NCBI RefSeq assembly: GCF_030411995.1 | Contig: NZ_JASNRC010000011.1 | Coordinates: 62,001-126,000, forward strand | Origin: Massilia sp. YIM B02769 | GTDB taxonomy: Bacteria > Pseudomonadota > Gammaproteobacteria > Burkholderiales > Burkholderiaceae_D | Direction: 5' to 3' | Length of the DNA: 64,000 nt | Notes under the pieces: generated by a model | What the model was told of the DNA's origin: nothing | What the model saw: only the letters and a program-made list of their open reading frames with translations | Databases searched by the model: none | Shown here: positions 1 to 9,764 of the stretch, piece after piece | Layout of the letters: every line of letters starts with the position of its first letter | Numbering within the stretch: position 1 is the first letter of the stretch | Translations under genes and position numbers: made by a program

Positions 1-22
1 GTGCGGCATTGGTGTGCATGCT

Positions 23-66
23 CCGCGTGGGCACGGGGTGCCTAGCGCGGCCCGGCCCACCCTACG
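23..66 (-). repeat. Palindromic repeat, extended-loop variant
   Basis: Minus-orientation copy, from CCGCGTGGGCACGG to CCCACCCTACG. Its long loop (GGCCGGGCCGCGC...) is shared with the copy at 23227-23272, with about two differences in 44 bases, so this is a distinct subfamily present twice. Confidence 0.85.
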
Positions 67-112
67 GATGAAGCCGGTGGTTCGGCGCTGCGCGCCTCGG
101 CGGCAAAGGCTT

Positions 113-138
113 CGTAGGGTGGGTTCTCGAACCCACCG
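113..138 (+). repeat. Palindromic repeat, short form
   Basis: CGTAGGGTGGGTTCTCGAACCCACCG: the stem GTGGGTTC / GAACCCAC is perfect. Plus-orientation copy of the window-wide family. Confidence 0.85.
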
Positions 139-162
139 GCGTCCCCGCATGCACACCGATGC

Positions 163-190
163 CCGTAGGGTGGACACCTGTGTCCACGCG
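163..190 (+). repeat. Palindromic repeat
   Basis: Begins CCGTAGGGTGGACAC and ends GTGTCCACGCG. The stem GTGGACAC / GTGTCCAC is perfect, although its bases differ from the usual GTGGGC / GCCCAC, so the hairpin is kept while the sequence changes. Confidence 0.85.
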
Positions 191-221
191 GTCTCGCCCT
201 TCGATCAGAGGCGACAGCGCG

Positions 222-246
222 AACGGTGGGCTCTCGATCCCACGCG
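222..246 (+). repeat. Palindromic repeat, degenerate
   Basis: Begins AACGGTGGGCTCTCG and ends ATCCCACGCGG. It has the family ends, but the left end lacks the full TAGGGT. Confidence 0.65.
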
Positions 247-299
247 GTCGCACCCGCCGATCAGCGGCAAACGATGCCAATGAACCGGACGCGAACGCA

Positions 300-3176
300 T
301 CAGGCCGCCACCACCGCCCGCTCCACCAACAAGGCCGCGGCAGCCCCCGCCGGCAATGGCCTGCTCACGTAATACCCCTGGATCTCATCGCACTGGTAGG
401 CCTCCAGCACCCGCACCTGCCCGATGGTCTCGACCCCTTCCGCCACCACCTTCAGATTCAAACTGTGCGCCAGGCTGATCACCGCCTTGGTAATGGCCGC
501 ATCGTCGCCATCGGTCGGCAGGTCGCGCACGAAGGTGCGGTCGATCTTCAGCGCATCCAGCGGGAAGCGCTTCAAATACGCCAGGCTCGAATACCCGGTC
601 CCGAAATCGTCCACCGACAGCCGCATTCCCTGCGCCTTCAGATTCGAGAGAATCGCCACCGCCGCTTCCGGATCGGCCATCAGCATCGACTCGGTCAGTT
701 CGAATTCCAGCAGGCGCGGGTCGATCCCGGCCGCGGCGACGATCGCGCGCACGGTGTCGGGCAGGCCGGCGTGCGCCAGCTGGCGCGCCGACAGGTTGAT
801 CGCCACCGGCGGCACGTTCTCCAGCGTCTCGCTCCACACGCCGAGCTGGCGGCAGACCTCGGCGATTACCCATTCGCCCACTGGCAGGATCAGGCCGGTG
901 TCTTCGAGGATGGCGATGAAGTCGAGCGGCGAGACCAGGCCGCGTTCGGGATGGCGCCAGCGCAGCAGGGCTTCGAAGCCGCTCACCGCGCCGCTGCCCA
1001 GGCGCAGCTTGGGCTGGTAGTGCAGCTCGAATTCGCCGCGTTCCAGCGCCAGGTGCAGGTCGGTCTCGAGCTGCAGGCGCCGGGCCGCGTTGGCGTGCAT
1101 CGCGGCCTCGAAGAAGCGGAAGTTGTTGCGGCCGCTGTTCTTGGCGCTGTACATCGCCGTGTCCGCGCTTTTCAGGAGCGTGGCCGCATCCTGTCCGTCG
1201 TGCGGATAGCCGGCGATGCCGACGCTGGCCGACACGAAGATCTGCTGGCCCTGCAGCAGGAAGGGCCGCGCCAGCGCATCGACGATGCAGCGCGCGATGG
1301 TTTCCGCCTCGATCGCCGAGGCCAGCCGCGGCAGCACCACCGCGAACTCGTCGCCGCCGAGGCGCGCCACCACGTCGTCGGGACGCGCGCAATCCTGCAG
1401 GCGGCGGCTGGCCTGGGCCAGCAGCTCGTCGCCGACGCTGTGGCCCATCATGTCGTTGACGCTCTTGAAGCGGTCGAGGTCGATGAACATGACGCCGGCG
1501 CAATGCCCGCCGCCGGCCGCGTCGGCGATGGCGCCTTCCAGGCAGGTCGAGAGGCGGTGCCGGTTCGGCAGGCCGGTGAGGGCGTCGTACTGGGCCAGGT
1601 AGGTCAGGCGGTTCTTCGCATCCTCGCGCTCGATGGCGGTGGCCAGGATGTTGGCCAGGCCGTTCAGGAAGCCGTCCTCGTCTTCCTGGAAGGTGCGCGC
1701 AAGCGGCGCGTACACGCTCAGGGCCCCGTACAGGCGGTCGTGGCAGACGATGAAGACTTCGATGCTGCTGCCGGCCGCGCCGGGGCCGAGCAGGGTGCGG
1801 CCCCAGCGCGCCAGGTACTCCGACGAATCGGGGCCGGGAATATGGGGAAAGGGCGCGCCCGCAGCGCCCGGCGGGAAGCCGGCGCCGGCCTGTAGCGCGG
1901 CGGTGCCGAGGTCGGCGTCGAAGCCGAATACCGCGGCGTGCCGCACGCCGATGCCTTCGCAGGCCAGCTGGGTCGCCATCTCGAACAGTTCCTGCAGCGG
2001 GCCGGCTTCGAGCGCCTTGCGTCCGAGGCGGGCGAGCAGGCCCTGGCGCTTGGCGTTGTGGACGATGGCGTCCTCGAATTCCTTGCGTTCGGTGATGTCG
2101 AAATCGATGCAGATGTACTTCTCGACCTGGCCGGCGCCGTCGAAGATCGGCACCACGGTGCGGTGCCACTGGCGTTCGCCGTCGCGCGAAGGCACGGCCA
2201 CTTCGCCGTTCCAGACGCTGTGCGACGGGCTCCAGGCGCGGCTGGCATGCACCAGCGGCGCGCCCACGCGCGCCAGTTCGGCGCCGATCAAGTCCTCGCG
2301 CGTATAACCCGTATGGCGCACGAACTGCTCGTTGACGGCGGTGATGCGGCCCTCGCGGTCGACTTCGCAGACGATCGCCGCCTGGTCGAGCGCGCTCTTG
2401 TGCTGGACCAGGGAATTCATCAGCGTGGCGATGCGCTGGCCATACTGGTCGCGCATGCTGGCCGCGCTGCGGTTGACGGCCTGGATCGCCTCGCGGATCT
2501 CGAGCGGCGCGTCGGCGCTGAGGGCGGCGTCGAGCCCGGCGCCGGCGGCGCCTTCGTCGCCATAGAAGCGCAGGCGGCCGAGGTTTTCCAGCCAGCGCGC
2601 CAGCAGGTAGCGCGCCAGGGCCAGGCTGACCAGCAGGGCGACCGCGGCCAGGCCGGCCGACTGCAGCAGCAGGGTCCACATCTGGGCGGCCAGCTTGCGC
2701 TCGTCGAAGGTCAGGCGCAGCACGCCGTAGTCCTTGCCGCCGACCGAGACCACGCGGTTGACGTCGAACAGCGCGCCTGCCACGCGGTGGGTCATCCAGG
2801 CCGGGGCCGGCGTCAGCGAGCCCTCGAACGGCGCCTCGACGCGGATCACGCCGCCGTCGAGGTCGATGAAGGTGGCGCTGTGGAAGGGCGACTGCACGAT
2901 CATGGTCGACAGGGTGCGCTTGACGGTGTCGTAGTCGCCGATCACGGCGCTGTCCTCGACCGCCTGCGAGGCCACCTCGACCAGCGTGGCCGCGGCATCC
3001 TGGGTTTCCTCGATGTGCTGGAGGAACTGGTGGCGGTAGAACATGCCCAGGCCCGTGCCCACGAACAGCAGCATGCTCAGGGCGAACAGCGTGAACACGC
3101 GTCCGACCAGGGAGCGCGGCAGCAGGAACTGGTGCAGGCGGGCGAGCAGTGTCAGCAGCTTCGGCACGGTGTGCAT
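300..3176 (-). CDS. Membrane-bound GGDEF-EAL protein with PAS and GAF domains
   Basis: Predicted bifunctional c-di-GMP enzyme of 958 aa. An N-terminal membrane segment (about 24-47), a periplasmic sensor segment (48-165) and a second membrane segment (167-195) precede a PAS-like region (about 265-370), a GAF-like region (380-520), a GGDEF domain (about 525-690) and an EAL domain (about 700-958). The GGDEF motif is intact at about 607-611, and the EAL motif (EALLRW, about 735) and DDFGTGYSS motif are intact, so both synthesis and hydrolysis of c-di-GMP are possible. The start used begins MHTV at 3176, 4 bases after the stop of the upstream binding-protein gene; a longer reading to 3254 would overlap that gene. 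The pair is probably one operon in which the binding protein feeds a ligand signal to the periplasmic domain. Which activity dominates cannot be told from sequence. Confidence 0.88.
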   Translation of the reverse strand: MHTVPKLLTLLARLHQFLLPRSLVGRVFTLFALSMLLFVGTGLGMFYRHQFLQHIEETQDAAATLVEVASQAVEDSAVIGDYDTVKRTLSTMIVQSPFHSATFIDLDGGVIRVEAPFEGSLTPAPAWMTHRVAGALFDVNRVVSVGGKDYGVLRLTFDERKLAAQMWTLLLQSAGLAAVALLVSLALARYLLARWLENLGRLRFYGDEGAAGAGLDAALSADAPLEIREAIQAVNRSAASMRDQYGQRIATLMNSLVQHKSALDQAAIVCEVDREGRITAVNEQFVRHTGYTREDLIGAELARVGAPLVHASRAWSPSHSVWNGEVAVPSRDGERQWHRTVVPIFDGAGQVEKYICIDFDITERKEFEDAIVHNAKRQGLLARLGRKALEAGPLQELFEMATQLACEGIGVRHAAVFGFDADLGTAALQAGAGFPPGAAGAPFPHIPGPDSSEYLARWGRTLLGPGAAGSSIEVFIVCHDRLYGALSVYAPLARTFQEDEDGFLNGLANILATAIEREDAKNRLTYLAQYDALTGLPNRHRLSTCLEGAIADAAGGGHCAGVMFIDLDRFKSVNDMMGHSVGDELLAQASRRLQDCARPDDVVARLGGDEFAVVLPRLASAIEAETIARCIVDALARPFLLQGQQIFVSASVGIAGYPHDGQDAATLLKSADTAMYSAKNSGRNNFRFFEAAMHANAARRLQLETDLHLALERGEFELHYQPKLRLGSGAVSGFEALLRWRHPERGLVSPLDFIAILEDTGLILPVGEWVIAEVCRQLGVWSETLENVPPVAINLSARQLAHAGLPDTVRAIVAAAGIDPRLLEFELTESMLMADPEAAVAILSNLKAQGMRLSVDDFGTGYSSLAYLKRFPLDALKIDRTFVRDLPTDGDDAAITKAVISLAHSLNLKVVAEGVETIGQVRVLEAYQCDEIQGYYVSRPLPAGAAAALLVERAVVAA

Positions 3177-3180
3177 GGTC

Positions 3181-4041
3181 CTAGCGCAGTTCGGCCGGCG
3201 CGGCCTGGTAGAAGCTGCGGTAGGCGGCATAGTCGGCATCGCTGGCCGCGACAAAGGAAAGCAGCTCCGGCGCGTGGATCAGCTCCGACGCGGTTTCCAG
3301 GATGCGGCGGCCTTCGGGATCCTTGTGCATGTTCAGGAAAGCGTCGGCCACGGCGCGCACCTGGGCGGCCGGTACGCGCGGCGAGGCCATCAGGGCCAGG
3401 TCGTTGAAGGGTGCCGAGCTCCACAGCACGCGGAAGCGCTTGTCCTCGCGCCCGGCGTAGTTGGCGACCAGCTGCGAATTCGCGCCGGCCGCCCTGGCGC
3501 GGCCGCTGAACATCTGGGTAAAGGCGGCGTCCATGTTGCCGCCGAAGGCGACCGAGACCGGCACGCCCTGGCGCAGCAGCTGGGCGTAGGTCACCTTGTA
3601 GGCGATCAGCGCTTCCGGGCCGGGAAAGACCACGGTGCTGTTGGCCAGTTCGGCCAGGCGCCGGATCGGCGAATCGGCCGGCACCACGATCTGGGCGCGC
3701 ACCGGTTCGGCATTGCGGCGCCCGAACACGGTCCAGCCCATCTTGCTGCGCTCGGGGCTGAACAGGTGGTTGGTAAAGGCGAAGTCGACTTCCTTGGCCA
3801 GCACGTAGCTGGTGGTGTCGGCCGAGGTGCGGCCCAGCTTCAGGTTCAGGCGCACGCCGCTCTTTTGCGACACATAGCGCACGATCGGGTTCCAGAAGCT
3901 GGCCGAGACCTGCAGGTTGTACTGGTTGACCGGCGAGAAGTTATAAACGGGCGCTGTCGGGGCAGGGCCCGCGGTCGCGGCGCGCGCGGCCAGCAGCGAA
4001 CAGAGGAGCAGCGCGAAGCCTGCCCGGAAAGGGGTACGCAT
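3181..4041 (-). CDS. Periplasmic substrate-binding protein, PhnD-like
   Basis: 286-aa protein with a clear signal peptide (about 1-24, hydrophobic core, AxA-type end). The mature part resembles the phosphate/phosphite/phosphonate ABC-type binding proteins (PhnD family): an N-terminal lobe with a TSADTTSYV stretch and a second lobe with GNMDAAFTQMFSGRA. No ABC permease or ATPase is nearby. Only 4 bases separate its stop from the start of the downstream GGDEF-EAL gene, so it is more likely a sensor partner of that protein than a transport component. The ligand is unknown. Confidence 0.8.
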   Translation of the reverse strand: MRTPFRAGFALLLCSLLAARAATAGPAPTAPVYNFSPVNQYNLQVSASFWNPIVRYVSQKSGVRLNLKLGRTSADTTSYVLAKEVDFAFTNHLFSPERSKMGWTVFGRRNAEPVRAQIVVPADSPIRRLAELANSTVVFPGPEALIAYKVTYAQLLRQGVPVSVAFGGNMDAAFTQMFSGRARAAGANSQLVANYAGREDKRFRVLWSSAPFNDLALMASPRVPAAQVRAVADAFLNMHKDPEGRRILETASELIHAPELLSFVAASDADYAAYRSFYQAAPAELR

Positions 4042-4174
4042 GGTGTCGAAGGGGGAGCTGTAGAGTCGGAGGGGCGCAGTAAGTACGCCATCCGGAAACT
4101 ATAGCATATATTTCGCCACGGCAATGCGGGTGGCAATTGTTGTAATGAAAGCTGGACGAGATGCTAAAACCTGG

Positions 4175-4234
4175 AGTGGACAGCGGCCCGGTCGCAGGCA
4201 TGCCGGCGCCGGGGCTGAGCCGTCCACCCTACGG
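4175..4234 (-). repeat. Palindromic repeat with long loop
   Basis: The outer stem GAGTGGACAGC / CCGTCCACCCTACGG surrounds a loop of about 35 bases. Minus-orientation family copy lying right beside the stop codon of the pseudouridine synthase gene. Confidence 0.7.
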
Positions 4235-4235
4235 G

Positions 4236-4982
4236 TCAGAACGCCTCGTCCGCGCCCAGGTAGCGCCACTGGCCGACGGGCAAATCGCCGAGCTTGACGC
4301 GGCCGATGCGCACCCGCTTCAGGCCCACGACCTTCAGGCCGACCATGTCGCACATGCGGCGGATCTGGCGCTTCTTGCCTTCCTTCAGGGTAAAGCTGAG
4401 CTGGTCGTCGTTCTGCCAGCGTACCTTGGCCGGCAGCAGCGGTTTCCCATCCATCCACAGGCCGTGGTTCAGCTTCTTCAGGTCGGCGTCGGGCAGCTTG
4501 CCCGGTTTGGTGTACTGCACCCGCACCAGGTATTCCTTGTCGATGCTGGTGTCCTGGCCAATCAGCTGCTTGGCGATGCGCCCGTCCTGGGTCAGCACCA
4601 GAAGGCCTACAGAATCGATGTCGAGGCGCCCGGCGGGCACCAGCGAACGCAGCTGGGTCGGATGGAAGTTCTCGGGCGAAGGATCCTCGGCCCAGCGGTT
4701 CTCCGCCTTGATCAGGGCCACCGCCGGCGTATAGCCATCCTCGGCCTGGCCGCTGACGTAGCCGACTGGCTTGTTGATCAGGACGGTCACGCGTTTCGAC
4801 TGCTCGGCCGCGGCCTGGCGTTCGACCGTGATGCGTTGCGAAGGCAGCACCTTGCTGCCCAGTTCGGACACCACCTTGCCGTCGACCCGCACCCAGCCGC
4901 GGGCGATCCATTCATCGGCTTCGCGGCGCGAGCACAGGCCGAGTTCGGACATACGTTTGGAAAGGCGGAGCGGTTCGGTCAT
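4236..4982 (-). CDS. rRNA pseudouridine synthase, RsuA/RluF family
   Basis: 248-aa enzyme that isomerises a uridine in rRNA. An N-terminal S4 RNA-binding domain (about 5-55, [20 protein letters not shown]) is followed by the RsuA/RluB/E/F catalytic domain with the aspartate motif [17 protein letters not shown] (about 117-133) and a C-terminal [13 protein letters not shown] motif typical of the family. The length suits RluF-type enzymes, but the exact rRNA position cannot be fixed by eye. It lies 21 bases downstream of glnD on the same strand and may be cotranscribed. Confidence 0.88.
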   Translation of the reverse strand: MTEPLRLSKRMSELGLCSRREADEWIARGWVRVDGKVVSELGSKVLPSQRITVERQAAAEQSKRVTVLINKPVGYVSGQAEDGYTPAVALIKAENRWAEDPSPENFHPTQLRSLVPAGRLDIDSVGLLVLTQDGRIAKQLIGQDTSIDKEYLVRVQYTKPGKLPDADLKKLNHGLWMDGKPLLPAKVRWQNDDQLSFTLKEGKKRQIRRMCDMVGLKVVGLKRVRIGRVKLGDLPVGQWRYLGADEAF

Positions 4983-5003
4983 AAGGCAAAAGCAAAAAAG
5001 GAA

Positions 5004-7595
5004 TTAATTGGCCAGCGCGTCGAGCAGCTCGGTCTCGAGCTGGACCTGCACGCGCGGGTTGTTCAGGTTCGGGCCGTCGATCAGGAACACGTCCTCGACG
5101 CGTTCGCCCAGGGTCATGATCTTGGCGGTGTGCAAATTGATGCGGTAGCGCGTCAGCACGTTCGCGATCGCGTACAGCAAACCGGTGCGGTCGTGGGCCG
5201 CGATCGACAGCAGGTAATACTGGCCGCGTTCGTCCGGGCGCATCTCCACGGTCGGCGTGATCGGGAAGTGGCGCGACAGGCGGGAAAGACGCGCACGCGT
5301 CGGCGCACCCAGCGGCGCCGTTGATGCCAGCAGTTCGCACAGCTCGTGCTCGATCAGGCTGATGATGTCGCGGTAGTGCTTGGCGAAGGTGGCGTCGGTC
5401 ACCAGGAAGGTGTCGAGCGCATAGCCGTCGCGCGTGGTGTGGATCTTCGCATCGAGGATGCTGAAGTTCTTGCGGTCGAAATAGCTGCAGATGCGCGCGA
5501 ACAGGTCGGGCTGGTCCTTGATGTAGACCGTCACCTGCAGGCCTTCGCCGATCGGCGCCAGGCGCGCCTTCACGACCGGGCGTGCGCTGCCCAGCTTGTC
5601 GTGCAGGCAGCGCGTCTGCCAGGCAATGTCGGAGGCGTCGTGGCGCAGGAAGTAGACCACGTCGAGCTGGTCCCACAGCGCTTCGTGGGCGTTCGCCGGC
5701 AGGCCGAACAAACGCAGCGTGGCCAGGGCTTCCTGCTGGCGCGTGCGCAGCTCGCGGTCGGCCGAATGCGGCTCGCCGCCGAGCACGCGCAGGGTGATGC
5801 GGTACAGGTCTTCCAGCAGCTTGGCTTTCCAGGCATTCCACACCTTGGGGCTGGTGCCGCGGATGTCGGCCACGGTCAGCAGGTACAGGGCGGTCAGGTG
5901 GCGCTCGTCCTTCACCACGCCGGCAAAGGCGGCAATCACGTCCGGGTCCGACAAGTCCTGCTTCTGCGCCACCTGCGACATGGTCAGGTGCTGCTCGACC
6001 AGGAACACCACCAGCTCCGTGTCTTCTTCGGACAGGCCATGCTCGCGGCAGAATTCGAAAGCATCGGTCTTGCCGAGTTCCGAGTGGTCGCCGCCGCGGC
6101 CCTTGGCGATATCGTGGAACAGGGCGGCGACATACAGCAGCCAGCGGTCGCGGAAGTTGGCGATCAGGGCGCTGCAGAAAGGGTATTCGTGGGCGTGCTC
6201 GCTCATCGTGAAGCGCCGCAGGTTACGCACCACCATCATGATGTGCTGGTCCACGGTGTACACGTGGAACAGGTCGTGCTGCATCTGGCCGACGATGTTG
6301 CGGAAGTTCGGCAGGTAGCGTCCCAGCACGCCGAATTCGTTCATGCGCCGCAGCGCATGCACCAGGCCCACCGGCGCCTTCAGGATGCGCAGGAAGTGGG
6401 ACTTGTTGACCGGATCGTTGCGGAAGTCTTCGTCGATCAGGTTGCGCGCATGCCAGAGCGCACGCGTGGTGCGCGCGGTCATGCCCTTGATGTCGGGTCT
6501 TTCGGTCATGGCGACGAAGATCTCGAGCACCGCGGGCGGGTAGCTCTCGAAGGTATCGTCGCGCACGATGTCGATGAAACCGTTTACTTCATTAAAACAG
6601 TCATTGATGGGACGCGGCACCGACGGCTGCGGGAACAGCTGCGCCTCGATGTTCTGCAGCAGGATGGTATTCAGTTGGGTGACGGTCTTCGCCGCCCAGT
6701 AGTAGCGCTGCATCAGGTATTCGGAAGCCCGTCGCGCACCCGGGCCGGGCGGATCTGCTACTAACCCGAACGATTCGGCAATCGCCGTCTGCACGTCGAA
6801 CAGCAGGCGGTCCTCGCGCCGTTTGGTCTGCAAATGCAGGCGCACGCGGATATCCTTGAAGGCGCGTTCCTTTTCCATCAGCTGGCGCGCCTCGACGCGC
6901 GTGATCAGGCCGCGCGTGGCCAGCTGGCCCCAGGAATTCGCCAGGCCCGCCGCCTTTGCCACCCACAGGATCACCTGCAGGTCGCGCAGTGCGCCCGGAC
7001 TCTCCTTGCAGTTCGGCTCCAGCGCAAACGCCGTGTACTCGTACTTCGCGTGGCGCAGGCGCATCTCGGCGGTCTTGGCCTGGAAAAAGGCTTGCGGATC
7101 GAGGGCCTCGCGGTAGCGCGCCTGCAGCTGCGCGAACAGGGCCGCGTCGCCGGTGATCAGGCGCGCTTCCAGCAAACTGGTTTGCACGGTGATGTCGGCG
7201 GCCGACTCGCTCAGGCATTCGTCCACGGTGCGGATGCTGTGGCCGATCTCCAGGCCCAGGTCCCACAGCAACTGCACCAGGTTTTCCAGCCTGGCCTGGG
7301 TGATCGCGTCCGGCGCGGCGCCGAGCAGGATCAAAACGTCGACGTCGGAATAGGGAAACAGTTCGCCGCGCCCGTAGCCGCCCACCGCCACCAGGGCGGT
7401 ATTCGCGGGCAGGCGCGCCGCGCGCCAGGCTTCGCCCAGGATGCCGTCGACGCAGCGGCGCAGGCTGCGCAGCAGCTTCTCGGGCCGGTCGTCGTGGCGG
7501 AAGCGTTCGAACAGCGCTTGCCGTTCGGTTTTCAGCTTCTGCCTGAGTTCGGATGCGTGCCCGGGGTCGGTCTCATCGCGCTGCGCGGCTGGCAT
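5004..7595 (-). CDS. glnD: [Protein-PII] uridylyltransferase / uridylyl-removing enzyme
   Basis: 863-aa GlnD, the glutamine sensor that uridylylates and deuridylylates PII proteins and so controls nitrogen assimilation. The nucleotidyltransferase motif [15 protein letters not shown] lies at about 72-86, a central HD domain contains [11 protein letters not shown], and the last ~180 residues form two ACT domains ([17 protein letters not shown] and [17 protein letters not shown]). Length and domain order are those of full-length proteobacterial GlnD. It sits between map and the pseudouridine synthase on the minus strand; map ends 22 bases upstream, which suggests a map-glnD operon, a common arrangement in this group. 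Confidence 0.96.
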   Translation of the reverse strand: MPAAQRDETDPGHASELRQKLKTERQALFERFRHDDRPEKLLRSLRRCVDGILGEAWRAARLPANTALVAVGGYGRGELFPYSDVDVLILLGAAPDAITQARLENLVQLLWDLGLEIGHSIRTVDECLSESAADITVQTSLLEARLITGDAALFAQLQARYREALDPQAFFQAKTAEMRLRHAKYEYTAFALEPNCKESPGALRDLQVILWVAKAAGLANSWGQLATRGLITRVEARQLMEKERAFKDIRVRLHLQTKRREDRLLFDVQTAIAESFGLVADPPGPGARRASEYLMQRYYWAAKTVTQLNTILLQNIEAQLFPQPSVPRPINDCFNEVNGFIDIVRDDTFESYPPAVLEIFVAMTERPDIKGMTARTTRALWHARNLIDEDFRNDPVNKSHFLRILKAPVGLVHALRRMNEFGVLGRYLPNFRNIVGQMQHDLFHVYTVDQHIMMVVRNLRRFTMSEHAHEYPFCSALIANFRDRWLLYVAALFHDIAKGRGGDHSELGKTDAFEFCREHGLSEEDTELVVFLVEQHLTMSQVAQKQDLSDPDVIAAFAGVVKDERHLTALYLLTVADIRGTSPKVWNAWKAKLLEDLYRITLRVLGGEPHSADRELRTRQQEALATLRLFGLPANAHEALWDQLDVVYFLRHDASDIAWQTRCLHDKLGSARPVVKARLAPIGEGLQVTVYIKDQPDLFARICSYFDRKNFSILDAKIHTTRDGYALDTFLVTDATFAKHYRDIISLIEHELCELLASTAPLGAPTRARLSRLSRHFPITPTVEMRPDERGQYYLLSIAAHDRTGLLYAIANVLTRYRINLHTAKIMTLGERVEDVFLIDGPNLNNPRVQVQLETELLDALAN

Positions 7596-7617
7596 GTGGT
7601 GTCCTCCGGCTGGAAGG

Positions 7618-8442
7618 TCAGGCTGGAACGGCGGCGGCCGGCAACACGATGGCTGGCGGCGGCGGGGTGCCGGCGGACTGGGTCAGGACTTCGTAGCCGG
7701 TTTCGGTAACCAGGATCATGTGTTCCCACTGGGCCGACAAACTGCGGTCCTTGGTCTTGATGGTCCAGCCGTCGGGCAGGGCCTTGATCTCGCGTTTGCC
7801 GGCGTTGATCATCGGCTCGATGGTGAAGATCATGCCCGGCTCCAGCTTTTCCAGCGTGCCCGGCTTGCCGTAGTGCAGGACCTGCGGTTCCTCGTGGAAG
7901 ACGCGGCCGATGCCGTGGCCGCAGAACTCGCGCACCACGCTGTAGCCATGCTTTTCCGCGTGCTGCTGGATCACGTGGCCGATGTCGCCCAGGTGGGCGC
8001 CCGGCTTGACCTTGCTGATGCCCAGCCACATGCATTCATAGGTGATTTCCGCCAGGCGCTTGGCCATGATCGACGGTTTGCCGATGAAGAACATGCGGCT
8101 GTTGTCGCCGTGGAAGCCGTCTTTCGTGATCACGGTGACGTCGATGTTCATCACGTCGCCGTCCTTCAGCGGCTTGTCGTTCGGGATGCCGTGGCAGATC
8201 ACGTCGTTGAGCGAGGTGCAGACCGACTTCGGGTAGGGCGGGTAGCCCGGCGGCTGGTAGTTCAGCGGGGCAGGGGTCGTGCCCTGCACGTTAACCATGT
8301 ACTCGTGGCACAGGCGGTCGAGTTCGGCGGTGGTGACGCCCGGCTTGACGAAGGGCGTGATGTAGTCGAGCACTTCGGCGCCAAGGCGGCCGGCAATGCG
8401 CATGCCTTCGATTTCTTCCGGGGTTTTGATGGAGATGGACAT
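7618..8442 (-). CDS. map: Methionine aminopeptidase, type I
   Basis: 274-aa enzyme that removes the initiator methionine from nascent proteins. Family metal ligands are visible: the two aspartates in [17 protein letters not shown], the histidine in [11 protein letters not shown], and glutamates in TIEPM and [12 protein letters not shown]. The C-terminus carries a proline/alanine tail (about 255-274) beyond the catalytic fold. It is divergent from rpsB, as usual in betaproteobacteria, and heads the map-glnD transcription unit. Confidence 0.96.
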   Translation of the reverse strand: MSISIKTPEEIEGMRIAGRLGAEVLDYITPFVKPGVTTAELDRLCHEYMVNVQGTTPAPLNYQPPGYPPYPKSVCTSLNDVICHGIPNDKPLKDGDVMNIDVTVITKDGFHGDNSRMFFIGKPSIMAKRLAEITYECMWLGISKVKPGAHLGDIGHVIQQHAEKHGYSVVREFCGHGIGRVFHEEPQVLHYGKPGTLEKLEPGMIFTIEPMINAGKREIKALPDGWTIKTKDRSLSAQWEHMILVTETGYEVLTQSAGTPPPPAIVLPAAAVPA

Positions 8443-8548
8443 AAGAGGATTCTGGAGAAACGGTAAGTATCTGTGTAACAGCGCGTAACAGCGGAGTAAC
8501 TATTTCATTCGCTGCAATATCCTCCGCATTATAAGTGATGCATGTGAA

Positions 8549-8576
8549 CGCGTGGGCACGGGGCGCCCACCCAACG
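8549..8576 (-). repeat. Palindromic repeat, left arm of pair
   Basis: ACGCGTGGGCACGGGGCGCC then CACCCAACG. Paired with 8602-8630; the two arms are reverse complements apart from end positions, including the unusual GGGCGCC in the stem. Confidence 0.85.
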
Positions 8577-8601
8577 TATTCGAAGTCAGTGGCCGTTGCA
8601 T

Positions 8602-8630
8602 GCGTAGGGTGGGCGCCCCGTGCCCACGCG
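8602..8630 (+). repeat. Palindromic repeat, right arm of pair
   Basis: CGTAGGGTGGGCGCC then CCGTGCCCACGCGG. This pair has the CGTAGGG ends facing inward, opposite to most pairs in the window. Confidence 0.85.
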
Positions 8631-8699
8631 GTTTTGTGTTCGGCCACCCTGCGTTGGCCGTACCAAAGCTTTCCGAGGCCCCGTCACGCCATGCAAAGC

Positions 8700-8728
8700 T
8701 TGATAACCAACCGGAATCCCGCTAGAAT
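8700..8728 (+). promoter_or_regulatory. rpsB-tsf promoter
   Basis: TTGATA (8700-8705) and TAGAAT (8723-8728) are separated by exactly 17 bases, a near-consensus sigma-70 promoter about 135 bases upstream of rpsB. Confidence 0.8.
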
Positions 8729-8863
8729 CTCGGGTTGCTCCGATCCTGATCGGGCAATGTTGTCAAAGTAGTCTATTTTATTTATTCAAATCGCGAATGC
8801 GACCGACAAGGGTGCCCTCGAGGTGACTGGTCGTTATTCAAGAATTTAACCCTGGAGAATTAC

Positions 8864-9613
8864 ATGTCCGTTACTATGCGCGAAATGCTGGAAGCCGGTA
8901 TTCACTTCGGCCACCAGACCCGTTTCTGGAACCCAAAGATGGCACCGTTCATCTTCGGTCATCGCAACAAGATCCACATCATCAACCTGGAAAAAACCAT
9001 GGCGATGTACCAGGATGCGATGAAAACCATCAAGCAGATCTCGGCTAACCGCGGCACCATCCTGATGGTCGGCACCAAGCGCCAGGCCCGCGATATCATC
9101 GCCGCTGAAGCACAGCGCGCCGGCGTGCCTTACGTCGACCAGCGTTGGCTGGGCGGCATGCTGACCAACTTCAAGACCATCAAGACCTCGATCAAGCGCC
9201 TGAAAGACATGGAAGCCCAGATCGAAGACGGTTCGGTCGAGAAGATGTCGAAGAAAGAAGCGCTGATGTTCTCGCGCGAAATGGAAAAGCTGCAGAAGTC
9301 GATCGGCGGCATCAAGGACCTGGGCGGCGTGCCTGACGCGATCTTCGTCGTCGACGTCGGCTACCACAAGGGCGCCATCACCGAAGCCGGCAAGCTGGGC
9401 ATCCCGGTCATCGGCGTGGTCGATACCAACCACTCGCCAGAAGGCGTGACCCACGTGATCCCGGGTAACGACGACTCGTCGAAAGCCATCACCCTGTACG
9501 CACGCGGCGTCGCCGATGCGATCCTGGAAGGCCGTGCCAACGCCACCAACGAAGTCGTTGAAATGGTCAAGGCCGGCGGCGACGACTTCGTCGAAGTCTC
9601 CGAGCAGGCGTAA
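8864..9613 (+). CDS. rpsB: 30S ribosomal protein S2
   Basis: 249-aa S2 protein of the small subunit head. It begins with the family signature [22 protein letters not shown] and contains [17 protein letters not shown] and PDAIFVVD near the middle. GGAGA lies 7 bases upstream of the ATG. First gene of the rpsB-tsf-pyrH-frr translation cluster, followed by a strong hairpin terminator before tsf, so rpsB and tsf are probably linked by partial read-through. Confidence 0.98.
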   Translation: MSVTMREMLEAGIHFGHQTRFWNPKMAPFIFGHRNKIHIINLEKTMAMYQDAMKTIKQISANRGTILMVGTKRQARDIIAAEAQRAGVPYVDQRWLGGMLTNFKTIKTSIKRLKDMEAQIEDGSVEKMSKKEALMFSREMEKLQKSIGGIKDLGGVPDAIFVVDVGYHKGAITEAGKLGIPVIGVVDTNHSPEGVTHVIPGNDDSSKAITLYARGVADAILEGRANATNEVVEMVKAGGDDFVEVSEQA

Positions 9614-9646
9614 TGCCGGGCGGGCTGCATGCCTGCCTTTAGCTCC

Positions 9647-9681
9647 AAAAGGGGTGCCGGTGTACTGAGCACCCCTTTTTT
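9647..9681 (+). terminator. rpsB-tsf intercistronic terminator/attenuator
   Basis: AAAAGGGGTGC pairs with GCACCCCTTTT around an 11-base loop and is followed by a T run. In other proteobacteria this gap carries a leaky terminator that lowers tsf relative to rpsB. Confidence 0.85.
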
Positions 9682-9764
9682 CAAGCAAAAACGAATTCAG
9701 CAATCACGTCGTGGAAGCGCCGTTGGCGTTTTCACTCTGCGACTCACTATTTAGGAGAATACAC

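Larger units (their letters stand above)
1..299. other. Intergenic cluster of four palindromic repeats
   Basis: No gene is supported here. The stretch holds four copies of the CGTAGGGTGGGC...GCCCACGCGG palindrome family (23-66, 113-138, 163-190, 222-246), downstream of the minus-strand GGDEF-EAL gene that stops at 300. Short ORFs here are read through the repeats and look spurious. The flanks of the first copy (a GGTGTGCATG motif before it, a TGGTTCGGCG motif after it) recur around the copy at 28128-28155. Confidence 0.7.
8443..8863. other. map-rpsB divergent intergenic region
   Basis: 421 bases without a gene. It holds an inverted pair of palindromic repeats (8549-8576, 8602-8630), a strong sigma-70 promoter for rpsB (8700-8728) and an rpsB leader of about 130 bases. 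The leader is long enough for the S2 autoregulatory structure known in other proteobacteria, but the fold was not verified. Confidence 0.7.

Noticed and set aside
159..3407. Long plus-strand ORFs of 578 and 489 codons opposite the GGDEF-EAL gene
   Set aside because: Antisense shadows in GC-rich DNA: the proteins are low-complexity (R, A, H, Q rich) and lack any domain, whereas the minus strand has a full multidomain protein.
8549..8630. Repeat pairs considered as a CRISPR fragment
   Set aside because: Only two units, inverted rather than direct, with palindromic units and no cas genes.
8530..8660. Small ORFs reading [17 protein letters not shown] and similar peptides across the window
   Set aside because: They arise from translation of the palindromic repeats, not from genes.
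9647..9681. rpsB-tsf hairpin as an S2 binding site
   Set aside because: It has a T run and is better explained as a terminator; S2 regulation acts in the 5' leader in known cases.
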